DNA of 64,000 bases from Achatina immaculata (lineage: Eukaryota; Mollusca; Gastropoda; Stylommatophora; Achatinidae). Under the pieces are notes generated by a model. That model was not told the origin of the DNA. It searched no databases and saw only the letters and a program-made list of their open reading frames with translations. How positions within the stretch are numbered: position 1 is the stretch's first letter; every line of letters begins with the position of its first letter. Of this stretch, positions 11,425 to 23,921 are shown one piece after another. The translations under genes and the position numbers were made by a program. Where the stretch lies: the NCBI GenBank assembly GCA_009760885.1, contig CM019697.1, forward strand, positions 26,882,710 to 26,946,709, read 5' to 3'.

Positions 11425-11630
11425 ACATCATACTATCTTAGAACAATATCATACCATCCTAGAGCACTATCATACTATCATAAAACAATATCATACCATC
11501 CTATAACAATATCATACCATCCTATAACAATACCAGCCTATAACAATAATCATAACATAATAGAACAATATCATGCCGTCCTATAACAATAATCATTCCA
11601 TCCTAGAACAATTACCACAACACCCTAGAA
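11425..11630. repeat. 22-bp degenerate array, about 9 copies
   Basis: Units resemble AACAATATCATACCATCCTA plus TA, with indels. Confidence 0.8.
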
Positions 11631-12104
11631 CTATAGAACTGTTTGAGAATGTCTGATAACGGTGTGGCAAGACAGAAACTGAAATCTAGAAGGGAAATGT
11701 TGGGGACTGGGCAGTCTGCACTATAACATAAACACAGTTTGTTTATACAGCCGGAAACATGGACATTCCATAAAGAAAATATAGGTATAAAAGAGAGGGA
11801 GGAAAATCAATTGCATATACACGGATAAGGTCAGCTACACAGATAAGGTCAGCTAGACCCTACTTGCAAGCTGCTGTACAGTCTGAACACGAGCGCACCA
11901 GCTGGTGCATATCATAATGATATTTATCTGAGTATAACTGAAACTAATACATCCAGTATTCTGTATGACTGCTGTATCAGTAGTAACATGATGTTCGTAT
12001 CATGGCGTGGATCGATGGAGTGAAATATATTAGTCACATGACCTTATTCTGTGCCTACACGTGGAAGCTGCGATCTGTTTTCAAATCATAAATTAGTTCA
12101 CCAC
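11631..12104. other. non-repetitive stretch, no gene recognised
   Basis: An 18-bp motif (ACAGATAAGGTCAGCTA) occurs twice at about 11822-11855. Otherwise I see no coding, RNA or mobile-element signature. Confidence 0.5.
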
Positions 12105-12432
12105 GACAGACACCTAGAACACTGATCTCCAACAGAAATACCTAGAACACTGATTTAAAGCGCCAGGAAAGATACCTAGAACACTGATCTCCAACAGAGA
12201 TACCTAGAACACTGATTTAAAGCGCCAGGAAAGATACCTAGAACACTGATTTAAAGCGCCGGGAAGACACATAGAACACTGATTTAAAGCGCCAGGAAAG
12301 ATACCTAGAACACTGATTTAAAGCGCCAGGAAAGATACCTAGAACACTGATTTAAAGCGCCAGGAAAGATACCTAGAACACTGATTTAAAGCGCCAGGAA
12401 AGATACCTAGAACACCGATTTAAAGCGCCACC
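12105..12432. repeat. 34-bp minisatellite, about 9 copies
   Basis: Unit CCTAGAACACTGATTTAAAG plus CGCCAGGAAAGATA. Leftmost copies carry CTCCAACAGA in place of the second half. Confidence 0.9.
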
Positions 12433-12559
12433 TGGAACACCAGTTCTAAAAATAGTCATACCAAACCTTAGTAACCAGTGCTTCTCAAACTTTTCATTCA
12501 AAACACCTCTTCTTTCAAAATTGTCATTAGCTTCCATCCAAGTTTTTCATGTTTGTATG

Positions 12560-12912
12560 GAAACATTGAGACAAACACTGTGAAAACATTGAGACAAACA
12601 CTGTGACAACAGTGAGACAAACACTGTGAAACAGTGAGACAAACATTGTCAAAACATTGAGACAAACATTCTATGAAAACATTGAGACAAACACTGTGAA
12701 AATATTGAGACAAACATTCTATGAAAACATTGAGACAAACACTGTCAAAACATTGAGACAAACACTCTATGAAAACATTGAGACATACATTCTATGAAAA
12801 CATTGAGACAAACATTCTATGAAAACATTGAGACAAACATTCTATGAAAACATTGAGACAAACATTCTATGAAAACATTGAGACAAACACTGTGAAAACA
12901 TTGAGACATTAT
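12560..12912. repeat. 23-25-bp minisatellite, about 14 copies
   Basis: Unit GAAAACATTGAGACAAACAT plus TCTAT, alternating with a shorter ACTGT ending. The minus frame (CLNVFIECLSQ) is array read-through. Confidence 0.9.
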
Positions 12913-12989
12913 AGGAAATAAAATCACGACAAACACTCAATGGAAAAAAAAACATGGCAAACATTTTATGAAAGTAGCGTAGCAATAAT

Positions 12990-13160
12990 AGTCTCTAGGA
13001 CTAAACAATAGAAGTAATAACACCAGGTCTCTAAGAATAAACATTATAACACCCGATCTCTAGGATTAAACATTAGAAATAATAAAACCCAGTACTGAAG
13101 GATTAACATTAGAAATAATAAAATCCGGTCTCTAGAACTAAACATTAGAAAACCCGGTCT
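12990..13160. repeat. about 34-bp array interrupted by LINE-A
   Basis: Units contain CCGGTCTCTAGGACTAAACA plus TTAGAAATAATAA. One further diverged copy lies at 14037-14095, just beyond LINE-A, so the retroelement split this array. Confidence 0.8.
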
Positions 13161-13164
13161 CTTT

Positions 13165-14037
13165 GCTTAAATATTCATTCATTCATTTGCATGTACCTTG
13201 CGGAACTTTGCCTTCCTAACAGCACTCCTGTAGCCCTCTCGGTTGTAAGTAAGATGCCATGCTGCTGATGCATCCATTTGCAGATCATCAACGATGTCTT
13301 GCAGCCATTTTCGCCTTGGTCTTCCTCTTTTCCCCATTATGTACCTTTCCAAGATGGTCTTCTCTAGATTATCATGACGTTTAATGTGTCCAAAATATTT
13401 AAGTTTTCTCTCTTTAATCCTCATTACTAACCAGCCTTCTTCAATTTAAGTTTTTGTAGTATGGATATATCTGTTCTTTTCTGTGCCCATGATATTTGAA
13501 AAACTCTTCTGTAGCATTTACATTCAAAGGCATTTATGTGTTTCTCAGCTATTTTGTTAAGTGTCCAGGTCTCACATGCATATGTTGCGATGGGAAAGAT
13601 GCATGCCCTTAAAAATCTTATTTTTGTAGTTCTGTCTGCTCCTCTCAACAGATTCTTTAGTTGTTTTACTTTCTGAAGAGCGATAGATGTCTTTCTTTTA
13701 ATTTCCCTCACTGCATCTCCATTATTAGTTAGAAGTGATCCAAGATATTCAAAAGTCTTCACTTCTTCCCGTTTTTCCTCATTGATATATATTTCAGCTG
13801 CCTTGTTTGTTTTGTCAGTTGTCATCAATTTAGTTTTCTTTGCATTAAGATAGAGGTTTTGCTCTTCGCTGTTCTTACGGATTGATATAATTAGTTTTTT
13901 TCATTCCTTTTTGTGTTGTGGACAGTAATACTGTGTCATCAGCATATCTAATCTCTGGCATTTCAAAACCTCCAATTGTTAAGGCATTGTAATATTCTTT
14001 GTCTACATCTTCTCTAACATTCCTCGTTATATTGTAC
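13165..14037 (-). mobile_element. LINE-A, 5'-truncated non-LTR retrotransposon
   Basis: Read on the minus strand from 14037, it encodes the end of a reverse transcriptase. An RYADDTVLLS catalytic motif (YADD codons at 13946-13935) is followed by LNAKKTKLM, FEYLGSLL, the thumb-like region (RACIFPIATYACETWTLNK) and the C-terminus LKYFGHIKRHDNLEK with GKRGRPRRKWLQDI. The two open parts (13828-13427 and 13424-13179) are separated by a stop and frameshift. The 3' end runs into (TGAA)n at about 13168-13180. RT motifs A and B are missing, so this is a dead 3' fragment. Clade is uncertain; tail and C-terminus fit Jockey/RTE-like LINEs. Confidence 0.88.
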
Positions 14038-14129
14038 AAACATTAGAAACAAGAAAGCCCTATTTTTAGGGCTAAACATTGGAAATAATAAATATAAAAC
14101 TCAGGAACAGCTGGTCTTTTTACTGGACG

Positions 14130-17100
14130 TAACGCATAGTAACATTGTAAAACACAGCATACAATGTAACGCCCACAAAACACTGTAATACAAAACAAAC
14201 AATGCAACACACAACAAACACAATAAATGTTGTACAGACAGCAAACACTGTAACACATAGCAAACATTGGAGCACAACAAACATTGTAACACACAGTAAA
14301 GATTGTAACACATAGCAAACACTGTAACAATCAACGAACATTGTAACACACAACACACATTGGAGCAAAACGAACATTATAACACGCAGTAAAGATTCTA
14401 ACACAGCAAATATTGTAACACACATCAAACTTTGGAGCATAACAAAACATTGTACACACAACAAACATTGTAACACACAGCACACACTGTAACATACAGC
14501 GAAAATTGTAACACATAGCAAACACATGAACACAACATACACTGTAACACACAACAAACATTGTAACACACAACAAACACTGCAACACAAAGCAAACAAT
14601 GGAGCACAGCAAACATTGTAACACACAACAAACACTGAAATACACAGCAAACATTGTAACACACAACACACGTTGTAACACACAACATACGTTATAACAA
14701 ACAACAAACATTGTAACATACAAAAACACTGTAAAACACAATAAACATTGTAATACACAGGAAATATTGCAACACAAAGCAAACGTTGTAACACACAAAA
14801 AAGTTGTAACACACAGCAAACATTGTAACACACTGCACACAATGTAACAAACAGAATACACTGTAATACACACCAAACACTGTAATACAAAACAATCAGT
14901 GCTACACACACAACAAACACAGCAAATGTTGCAATACACAGCAAACATTGTAACGCATAGCAAACATTGGAGAGCGACAAACATTATAACATACAACAAA
15001 AATTTCATCACACAGCAAACAGTGTAACACAGCAAACACTTTAACATACAACAAAAATTATAACACACAAAAATCATTGTAACACACAACAAACAGCGTA
15101 GTACACAGCACATATTCGAGTTCAACAATCATTATAACGCACAACAAACACTGTGACAAACAGGGAATATTAGAGCACAACAAACAGTGTAATACACAAA
15201 AAACATCGTAACACACAGTAAACATTGTAAAATATAGCAAACACTGTAACACAAAAAATATTGGAGCACAACAAACATTGTAACAAACAACAAACGTTGT
15301 AATACACAGAAAACATTATAACACAAAAACATTATAACACACAACAAATATTGGAGCACAGAAAACATTGTAAAACACAACAAACATTGTAAAAAACAGC
15401 AAACACAGTAACGTACAGGAAACATTGTAACACACAACAAAAGTTGTAACACAACAAACTCTGTAACACACAGCAAATATTGTAACACACAGCAAACTTT
15501 GTAACAAACATTGTAATACACATTAAACACTGTAAAAAAACAACAAACACTGCAGCATAAAACAGACATCGTAACACACAGTAAACATTGTAATACATAG
15601 CTAACATTGTAATACAATAAATATTGGAGCACAACAAACATTGTAACATATAGCAAACATTGTAAAACACAGCAAATACTGTAACATACAACAAACATTG
15701 TAAAACACAACAAACATTGCAACATACAACAAACAGTGTAACATACAGCACATACTGGAGAACAAAAAACAGTCTAACACAACAAACATTGTAACACACA
15801 GCAATGTTGTTACACACAGCAAACATAATACACAATAAACATTGGAGCACAACAGACATTTTAACACACAATAAACTTTATACAAAACAGCAAAGATTGT
15901 CATACACAACAAACGTTGTAGCACACAACAAACGTTGTAAAACACAGCAAACACTGGAACACACAGCAAACATTGTGACGAATAGCAAATGTTTTATCAC
16001 AGAAAAAACATTGTAACACACAACAAACACGTTAACACACAACAAACGTTGTAACACACAGCAAACTCTGTAACACACAGCAAATATTCTAACATAAAAT
16101 ATTTTAACACACAACAAACACTGTAACACACAACAAACACTGTAACACACAACAAACACTGTAACACACAGCACACATTATAACACACAACAATCGTTGT
16201 AACACACAGTACACATTGTAACACGTAGCAAACACTGTAACATACAACAAACATTTTATCACTGAACAAACATTGTAACACACAGTAAACATTGAAACAC
16301 GTAACAAACGTTGTAAAACACAAAAACAATGTAACACATAGCAAACGTTGTAGCACACAACAAACGTTGTAAAACACAGCAAACATTGTAACACAGAGAA
16401 AGCATTGTAACACACAACAAACACTGTAACTCGTAACAAACGCTATAGCAAACAATAAAAAAATTAACACACAACACATATTGTACAACAAAACAAACAT
16501 TGTAACATGCAACAAAGACTGTAGCACACAGCAAAACCTTGTAATATACAACAAACGTTGTAACAAACAGAAAGCGTGGCAACACACTACAAACATTGTA
16601 ACAAACAGCAAACATTGTAGCACACCGAATACATTGTAACAAACACTGTAATAGAAAATAAACATTACAACACACAACAAATAAAACAAATGTTGCAACA
16701 CACAGCACACACTGTAACACATCTCAAACATTGGAGCACAAAAATATTATAACATACAGTAAACATTGTAACAAACAGCAAACACTGTAACTCAGAACAA
16801 CCATTGTAACACACAGCAAAGATTGTAACATACCACAAACAGTGTAACACACAGCATATATTCGAGTACAACAAACATTGTAAAACATCACAAACACTGT
16901 AACAAACAGCAAACACTGTAACACACATTAATCATTGCAATACACTACAAACGTTGCAACACAGAGGAAACAATGTAACACATAAACATTGTAATACAGA
17001 GGAAACACTGTATCACACAATAAACATTGTTACACACTACACATTTTGTAAGACAAAGCAAACACTGTAACACACAAAACACGTTGAAACAAACAGAAAA

Positions 17101-19198
17101 CACTGTAACAGACAGCAAACAATGTAACACACAACAAACATTGTAACACATAGCACACATTGTAACACACAGCAAACAATATAACACACATCAAATGTTA
17201 TTACACACCTCAAACATTGTAACACACAGCAAACATTGTAGCACAACAAACAGTGTAACATACAACAAGCAATGTAACATACAGCAAACGTTGTAACAGA
17301 CAACAAACATTATAACACACAGCAAACGCTGTAACACACAATAAACATTGTAGCATACAACAAATAAAGTAACACAACAAATATTGTAACACATAGCAAA
17401 CATTAGAACACAAAACAAAAAAACATTAGAACACAAAACAAACACTGTAGAACACAGCAATCATTGTAGCACACAGCAAACATTGTAACACACAGCAAAC
17501 ATTGTAACACACAACAAACATTGTAGCACACAACAAACATTGTAAAACATAGCAAACATTGTAACACACAGCAAATGTTCTAACATACAATACACGGTGT
17601 AACACACACAAACAATGTAACCCACACAAACACTGTAACACACAAACACTATAGCATAGAACATTCTAAACAACACACAACAAATATTGTAAAACACAAC
17701 AAACACTATTACACATAAAAAACACTGTACGACACAGCAAAGATTATAAAATACAATAAACATTGTAAAACATAACAGAAATTGTAGCAAATATCAAACA
17801 CTGTTACAGACAGCAAATGTAGTAAGACATAGAAAACACTATAAAAGACAACACAAGTTGTAACACACAGCAAAAATTGTAACACACAGCAAACATTGTA
17901 ACACATAACAAACACTATAACACACAACAAACGTCGTAATACACAACAAATGTTGTAACACACCGCAAACATTGTAACACCCAGAATACAAACACACATC
18001 AAACACTGTAATACAGAAAGAACATTGCAAAATACGACTAAAAAAACAAACGTCGCAACAAACAGCACACACTGTAACACGCAACAAACATTGTAACACA
18101 CAGCAGACAATGCAACACATAGCAAACTTTGTAACACACATCAAACAGTGTAACAAACAACATATATTGGAGTGCAACAAACATTGCAACATATAACAAA
18201 CACTGTAACACACAGCTAACAATGGAGCACAACAAACATTGTAACACAGAAATAAACATTGTAGGACATAGCAAAGATTGTAACACACAGCAAAGATTGT
18301 AACACACAATAAACATCGGAGCACATCAGTCATTGTAACACAGAAAATGCATTGTAACACACAGCAAACAATGTAACACACGGCAAACAATGTAACACAC
18401 AACAAACACTGTAACACACGGCAAATATTGGAACACAACAAACATTGTAAAATGCAACAAACATTGTAACACACAGCAAACACTGTAATACGCAGGAAAC
18501 ATTGTAACACACAGCAAACATTGTAACACATAACAAACACTGTAGCATACAGGAAACAAAGTAACACACAACAGATATTGTAACACACTACAAACGTTAT
18601 AATACATAACAAACACTGTAACACACAGCAAATACACAACAAACATTTTAGCACACAACAAACATTGTAGCACACAACAAACATTTTAACACGGAGCAAA
18701 CATTGTAGTACACAGCAAACATTGTAACACACAACACACGTTGTAACACACAGTAAACACTGCAACACACAGCAAACACTGTAACGTACAAATATTGTAA
18801 CACACAGAAAACATTGTAACACACAAGAAACATTGTAACACACAACAAGCACTGCAATACACAAGAAAAATTATAACACACAACAAACATTGTAACATAC
18901 AACATACATTGTAACACACAACAACACTGTAACACACAACAAACATTGTAACATACAATAAACATTGTAATACACACTAAACATTGTAACACACAGAAAA
19001 CGTTGTAACACACAGCAAACATTCTAACACACAACAAACATTGTAACGCACAACAAACATTGTAACGCACAACAAACATTGTAACACAACAAACATATTA
19101 ACACACAACAAACATTGTAACACAACAAACATATTAACACACAACAAACATTGTAACGCACAATAAACGTTATAACATACAACAAACATTGTAACACA
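14130..19198. repeat. 5-kb satellite of 19-bp units, about 265 copies
   Basis: Unit AAACATTGTAACACACAGC with many point variants and 1-3 bp indels. Minus-strand codons from any phase avoid stops, so all three minus frames stay open for long distances (up to 341 codons) with a 19-residue period rich in Cys, Val and Leu (VCYNVCCVLQ). None is a gene. Confidence 0.95.
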
Positions 19199-19261
19199 CT
19201 GGAGCTTGATTGATGTAAAGATGATTTTACTGAAAGTCAAAAGAAAACAACAAGTGAACAG

Positions 19262-19905
19262 AACTTGTATGTTCCATCAAGTATGTTGAGTGAGGCACTA
19301 CCAAGTATGTTGAGTGATGCAACAGGAACTATGCTGAGTGAGGCACCCGGATCTATGTTGTTCGAGACATCATAAACTAAGTTGAATGAGACATCAGCAA
19401 TTATGTTGAGTGAGGCACTACCAAGTATGTTGAATGAGGCACTACCAAGTATGTTGAGTAAAGCATTATCAAGCATGTTGAGTGAGACATCAGCAAGTAT
19501 GTTGAATGAGGCACTATGAAGTATGTTGAGTGAGGCACTACCAAGTATGTTGAGTGAGGCATTACGAAGTATGTTGAGTGAGGCATTACGAAATATGTTG
19601 AGTGAGGCACCACCAAGTATGTTGAGTGAGGCACTACCAAGTATGTTGAATGAAGCACTACCAAGTATGTTGAGTGAGGCACTACCAGGTATGTTGAGTG
19701 AGGCACTACCAAGTATGTTGAGTGAGGCATTATCAAGTATGTTGAGTAATGCAACAGGAACTATATTGAGTGATGCGTTAGGAACTGCTGAGTGAGGCAC
19801 CAGGATCTATTTTGTACAAGGCATCAGAAAGTAAGTTGAATGAGACATCAGCAAGTATGTTGAGTAAAACATCATCAAGCATGTTAAGTGAGACAGAAGA
19901 AAGTA
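19262..19905. repeat. 24-bp minisatellite, about 26 copies
   Basis: Unit AGTATGTTGAGTGAGGCACT plus ACCA. Since 24 is a multiple of 3, both strands stay open with an 8-residue period (SMLSEALP on plus, LNILGSAS on minus). Confidence 0.92.
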
Positions 19906-19991
19906 TGAAAGAGAATCGTCTATTACTGTACAACGAAAGTTTCGTCGCATTTTCCGTTGTACCCGGTGATAATGGTGAATAGTTTTGAGGT

Positions 19992-21903
19992 GTGTCAAAA
20001 AAATGTAAGGAAACCGTTAATTGCCTTAATAACAAGTCTACTGGTTTTCCAAGAACTCAACAGACATCTGAACGAATTCAAGAAGCCCGCAACGCATTGC
20101 TGAGTAGCCCTCGGCGATCAGCTGTTAGGCACGCTTTGGCACTTGGTATGTCGGATTGCTACGTTGCATCATTCATAATCATCTGCATGTCCATCTTACA
20201 AGTTACAAGTTGTGCAGCAACTGAATGATCTGGATAAAATTAACAGACTTGACTTTGCTACCGATTTTCTAACACGCATTGAAGAAAATCCGAATTTGCT
20301 AAATAACCTCATAATGTCTGATGAAGCAGATTTTGAGTTGTCAGGAAGTGTGAACAAGCAGAATTTCAGATACTGGTCAGCTGAAAATCCACAATTACTG
20401 CATGAGAAACTGCTCCATAGTGAACGAGTAACAGTTTGACGTTCCATCATTCGGCGTCACTGGCCCATAATTTTTTAAAGACGAAGACGGCCATCCTCTT
20501 TACTATTAATAGTGATCTTTATGTGTAGATGCTAACTGAATACTTCATTCTAGACTTGGCCAATAGAAATAAGAGACTAATATGGCTTAAACAAGATGGA
20601 GCAGCTGCCCACACAGCCCGTCAGTCCATGGCCATGCTGCGACAAGCATTTCCCAATCGTCTTATTTCCAGATTTGGGGATATTCATTGGCCGGCAAGGT
20701 CACCGGATTTATCGGCCGCAGAGTTCTTTTTGTGGGGGTATCTCAAGAATGGTTCCAGATTGAAACAGGTGTGGTGCGAAGGAAGAAGAAAAAGAAGAAA
20801 CAGGCGTGGAACAAGGATGTATACTGTCTCCTTTACTTTTTGGAATTACAATAAACTTCATAATTAAAAAATTATGCACAGGTAACACAGGTATTGACTG
20901 GGCACATGAGACCCAACTAGAAGATCTTGATTTTGCTGATGACATAACTCTTATCAGTAATAATGTGAATTCCATGCAAGAAAAAACAGATAGCTTGTCT
21001 TCACTGGCTAGCAAAATAGGACTTGAAATTAACAAGGACAAAACAAAAATAATGAAATTACCCATCAATCAAAATGGAAAAATACACATAGAAGGGACAG
21101 ATATTGAAGAAGTCAATCAATTTGCATACCTTGGCAGCTACATAGATCAGGATGGTGACACCAGAAAGGAAGTTAGAATCAGAATTGCAGAAGTAGCATC
21201 GATCTTCAAGAATTTTGAGAACATATGGAATTCAAAAGTTATAAGCACAAAAACCAAGTTAAGACTAGTCAATTCAAATGTAATATCCATGCGAAAGCTG
21301 GAAAACAACTAAAGAAATAGACAAGAAATTAGACTCTTTTAAAAACAAATGCTTAAGGAAAATACTTGGCATCAAGTGGAACGAATTCAAGTACAATGCA
21401 GAGATAAGACAGATGACTGAACAACAACCAGTCTCATGGGTGATCAGGAAAAGGAGATGGACATATGTTGGTCACTTGATGAGAAGAAATGATCAGAGAA
21501 TCCCAAAACAAGCTATCAAGTGGAACACAACAGGCCAAAGAAAAAGAGGCAGACCGCGTGAAACTCTGAAGAGGACATTGTTAAGAGAGGCCAAATTAAC
21601 AGGCATAAAATCCCTTGATGAGGTTGAAAGACTCGCCGAAGACAGGAAAAACTGGCGAACTACTTTGTGAGCCCTATGTGACGTTTAACAGCACGGGAAG
21701 GATATAAGATATAAGAAGATCTCAAGAACACGGTGTATGCTAGTCGACCACAGTCAATTGCAGACCTAAAAGATTGAATCCGACACTGCATTCAAAATAT
21801 CCCTTTGAACATGTTAAATGGTGTTATGCAGGAATTTTCCAGACGCCTGGCTGAATGTATCAAATGTAATGGCGGTCATCTAACCGGCGTAATTTTCAAA
21901 ACC
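19992..21903 (+). pseudogene. mariner-like (DDE_3-type) transposase, disrupted
   Basis: The DNA-binding region reads STGFPRTQQTSERIQEARNA and LALGMSD. A single-base loss near 20197 shifts the frame before YKLQVVQQLNDLDKINR. The catalytic core follows: MSDEADF with the first Asp near 20320, a stop after SERVTV, then WLKQDGAAAHTARQSMAM with the second Asp near 20599, and WPARSPDLSAAEFFLWGYL. In relatives known to me the third acidic residue in that last motif is usually Asp (CDFFLWGYLK); here it is Glu. After the LINE-B insertion the C-terminus resumes at 21729 with TVYASRPQSIADLKD, FSRRLAECIKCNGGHL and a stop at about 21903. The gene is clearly dead. Confidence 0.87.
20750..21718 (+). mobile_element. 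LINE-B inserted in the mariner, with target duplication
   Basis: The direct repeat ATCTCAAGAA lies at 20740-20749 and 21719-21728. The insert is a 5'-truncated non-LTR element. It starts inside the RT (matching EWFQIETGMKQGCILSPLLF in the copy at 53470), carries LDFADDITLIS (FADD codons at 20932-20943), then FAYLGSYIDQDGDTRKEV. A frameshift near 21280 precedes the C-terminus RKRRWTYVGHLMRRND and GQRKRGRPRETLKR. It ends in ATAAGATATAAG-like repeats. About 35 bp that duplicate GAAACAGG with a purine-rich filler interrupt the frame near 20770-20805. Confidence 0.9.
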
Positions 21904-22049
21904 TAAATATGATTGTCAGTAATAATAAAAAGATCCACTTTTCTGAGTTTCATTTCACTTTTTTTTTTACCGAAGCATGTATAGAGATTATTTATTTTCA
22001 TTTTTTAAAAAATCCAGCTATGCTTTATGCCGGACCCTGTACAAACATA

Positions 22050-22275
22050 TATAAAGTGTTTAATGTTACGGACAGACACATAAACGGTGTCAAGTGTCAG
22101 GTACAAACATATAGACAGTCTAGTGTCACGTACAAACATATAAATTGTGTAGTTTTACGTACAAACATATAAACAGTGTCTAGTGTTACGTACAAACATA
22201 TAAACAGTGTCTAGTGTTACGTACAAACATATAAACAGTGTCTAGTGTTACGTACAAACATATAAACAGTGTCTA
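22050..22275. repeat. 31-bp minisatellite, about 7 copies
   Basis: Unit TACGTACAAACATATAAACA plus GTGTCTAGTGT; the left copies are diverged. Confidence 0.88.
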
Positions 22276-22754
22276 GCAGTCTTCATTGTAACTAACACTT
22301 TATCTACTTTTACAGAAGTGATCAATCTTCAGGCATAAAATTATTTATGCTACAGCTGGTCTGAATGTAACGTGATGATGATGATGATGATAATGATGAT
22401 GATTATGAATTTCAGGAGTTGAACGTGAGCTGCAAGTAGTGCAATCGACAGGCGACTAGCATCCAACGCCAAACTGTGGGGTCGACGTTCGTGACAATCT
22501 CCAAGTGGGTATAAAATAAATGGCTGTTTGTCATAATTGTGTTAAGAGAAATTGACTCTTAGAACGGAAAATGTAAGTTTACATGGGGAGGGACACTTGA
22601 TTAAACATAGCGCACGACATTTTGTCAGCACATGCATACAAAAGACACTCCAATGAGCACCAAATAATAAAGGAAACCAGAGCCGACATGTAGGAAAAAC
22701 ACATATCATAAGTCAAAAATAGTAAAAACAATATAATCGGTCAGCAACAATAAT
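22276..22754. other. non-repetitive stretch with a GAT microsatellite
   Basis: (GAT)n with interruptions at 22373-22404. The rest shows no coding, RNA or transposon feature I recognise. Confidence 0.5.
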
Positions 22755-23861
22755 ATAAAGTTGGACTTTCTCACCAGAAAACCTCGACGTGTTTTGGGAT
22801 ATATGTTTATCCCCGCCGGGTGAGAGGTGGTTGCCCATCCAGTCCAGCGTTGGACCTTCTCACCGGAAAACCTCAACGTTATTAGGATACGCATACATCA
22901 CCGCCGTGTGAGAGGTAGTTGACTATCTTGACTGCACTGGTCTAGTGTCTGCGACTTCAGCATTTTGTGGTCGTGGCAGCTACCCTTCCTAGTTGTGACC
23001 AGGACGGAGCTTTTGTCCAGGAGGACGAATCCTCGCCACTAGTAAGTTTCACCCTGGGTTGAGCCGGTTTAGGCGTATTATCCCAGTATGAACGTGTTTA
23101 AGACATGAACGACCTCTATAGCGGAGGTACCGTGACATGAGTAGCCATCAAGTTTCACCCCTGGTTTAAGCCGGTTTAGGTAAACTTCACTAGTGTGGGT
23201 GTATATCGGACGTGGCCGGCCTCTAGAGCAGAGATGCCGTGGTATGAGTAGCTCTCGTTGCGAGACTACTGGACATGCCGATTAAGCTTCACATTATCCT
23301 TTCCATCACCTTTTCACATCGGCGCCGCACGGCAACCCTAATTTCTTTTTCGCATTTCTTCATTGGCCGGAAGGAGTTTCACTCCACGCGCGGCATCCGA
23401 AGAATCTTGCCAGCAGTGTCTTAACCTCTGGGTTAAGTCGGTTCAGGCGTTTCGCCCGATATGCACGCACTTAGGACGTGGCCGACTTCCAGACCAGAGG
23501 TGACGTTATTTGACTACTGTTTACTTCGCATAATCCTTTCTTTCACCTTTTCCACAGTGGTGCCGCGCAGCAACCCCATTCGCACTTTCTTCACTGGCCT
23601 GGAGGAGCCCAACTCCATGCACGGCAGCTGAAGAATCTCGCCAGCAGCAGTAGATGAGCTACCAAACATGACTCTCATCTACCCGAAGCGTCTGGTTTTC
23701 AGGCGCCAGATATTCGCCTTCGCCCCTTCTCCTGTCAGTTTGAACAGTTCTGCCATGAGAAGGCCAGGAGCTGGACGACTGTCTGAGGCTATTTGAGACG
23801 CACGCCATTAGAGTGGATAGAGTATCCTCCACCCCATCTCTGGCTATAACGGTCCTTAGAA
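22755..23861 (-). mobile_element. GC-rich interspersed element, copy 1 (shorter)
   Basis: Closely matches 50733-51978. It contains two units of an approximately 99-bp repeat (TTGGACTTTCTCACCNGAAA ... GCCGGGTGAGAGGTGGTT), then units of an approximately 100-bp repeat keyed by TTGAGCCGGTTTAGGC and AGAGCAGAGGTGCCGTG, and ends GTCCTTAGAACC. Compared with copy 2 it lacks the left (GAA)n-type end and one 99-bp unit, so it is probably truncated. I see no convincing long ORF. Confidence 0.7.
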
Positions 23862-23921
23862 CCATATTATCAGTCAACTGTAATAATATCATTAGCCAAC
23901 ATCAATAATATTATCAGTCAA

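Larger units (their letters stand above)
19985..21905 (+). mobile_element. second mariner-family transposon, split by LINE-B
   Basis: Transposase-like sequence occupies 19985-20749 and resumes at 21729-21905; the intervening 969 bp are LINE-B flanked by a 10-bp duplication. I could not identify terminal inverted repeats, so the outer borders are approximate. Confidence 0.8.

Noticed and set aside
14120..19079. Many long minus-strand frames of up to 341 codons rich in Cys, Val and Leu
   Set aside because: They are the 19-bp satellite read in three phases; perfect 19-residue periodicity, no start or splice context.
19237..19800. 187-codon minus frame (LNILGSAS repeats)
   Set aside because: The 24-bp array is open on both strands; no domain.
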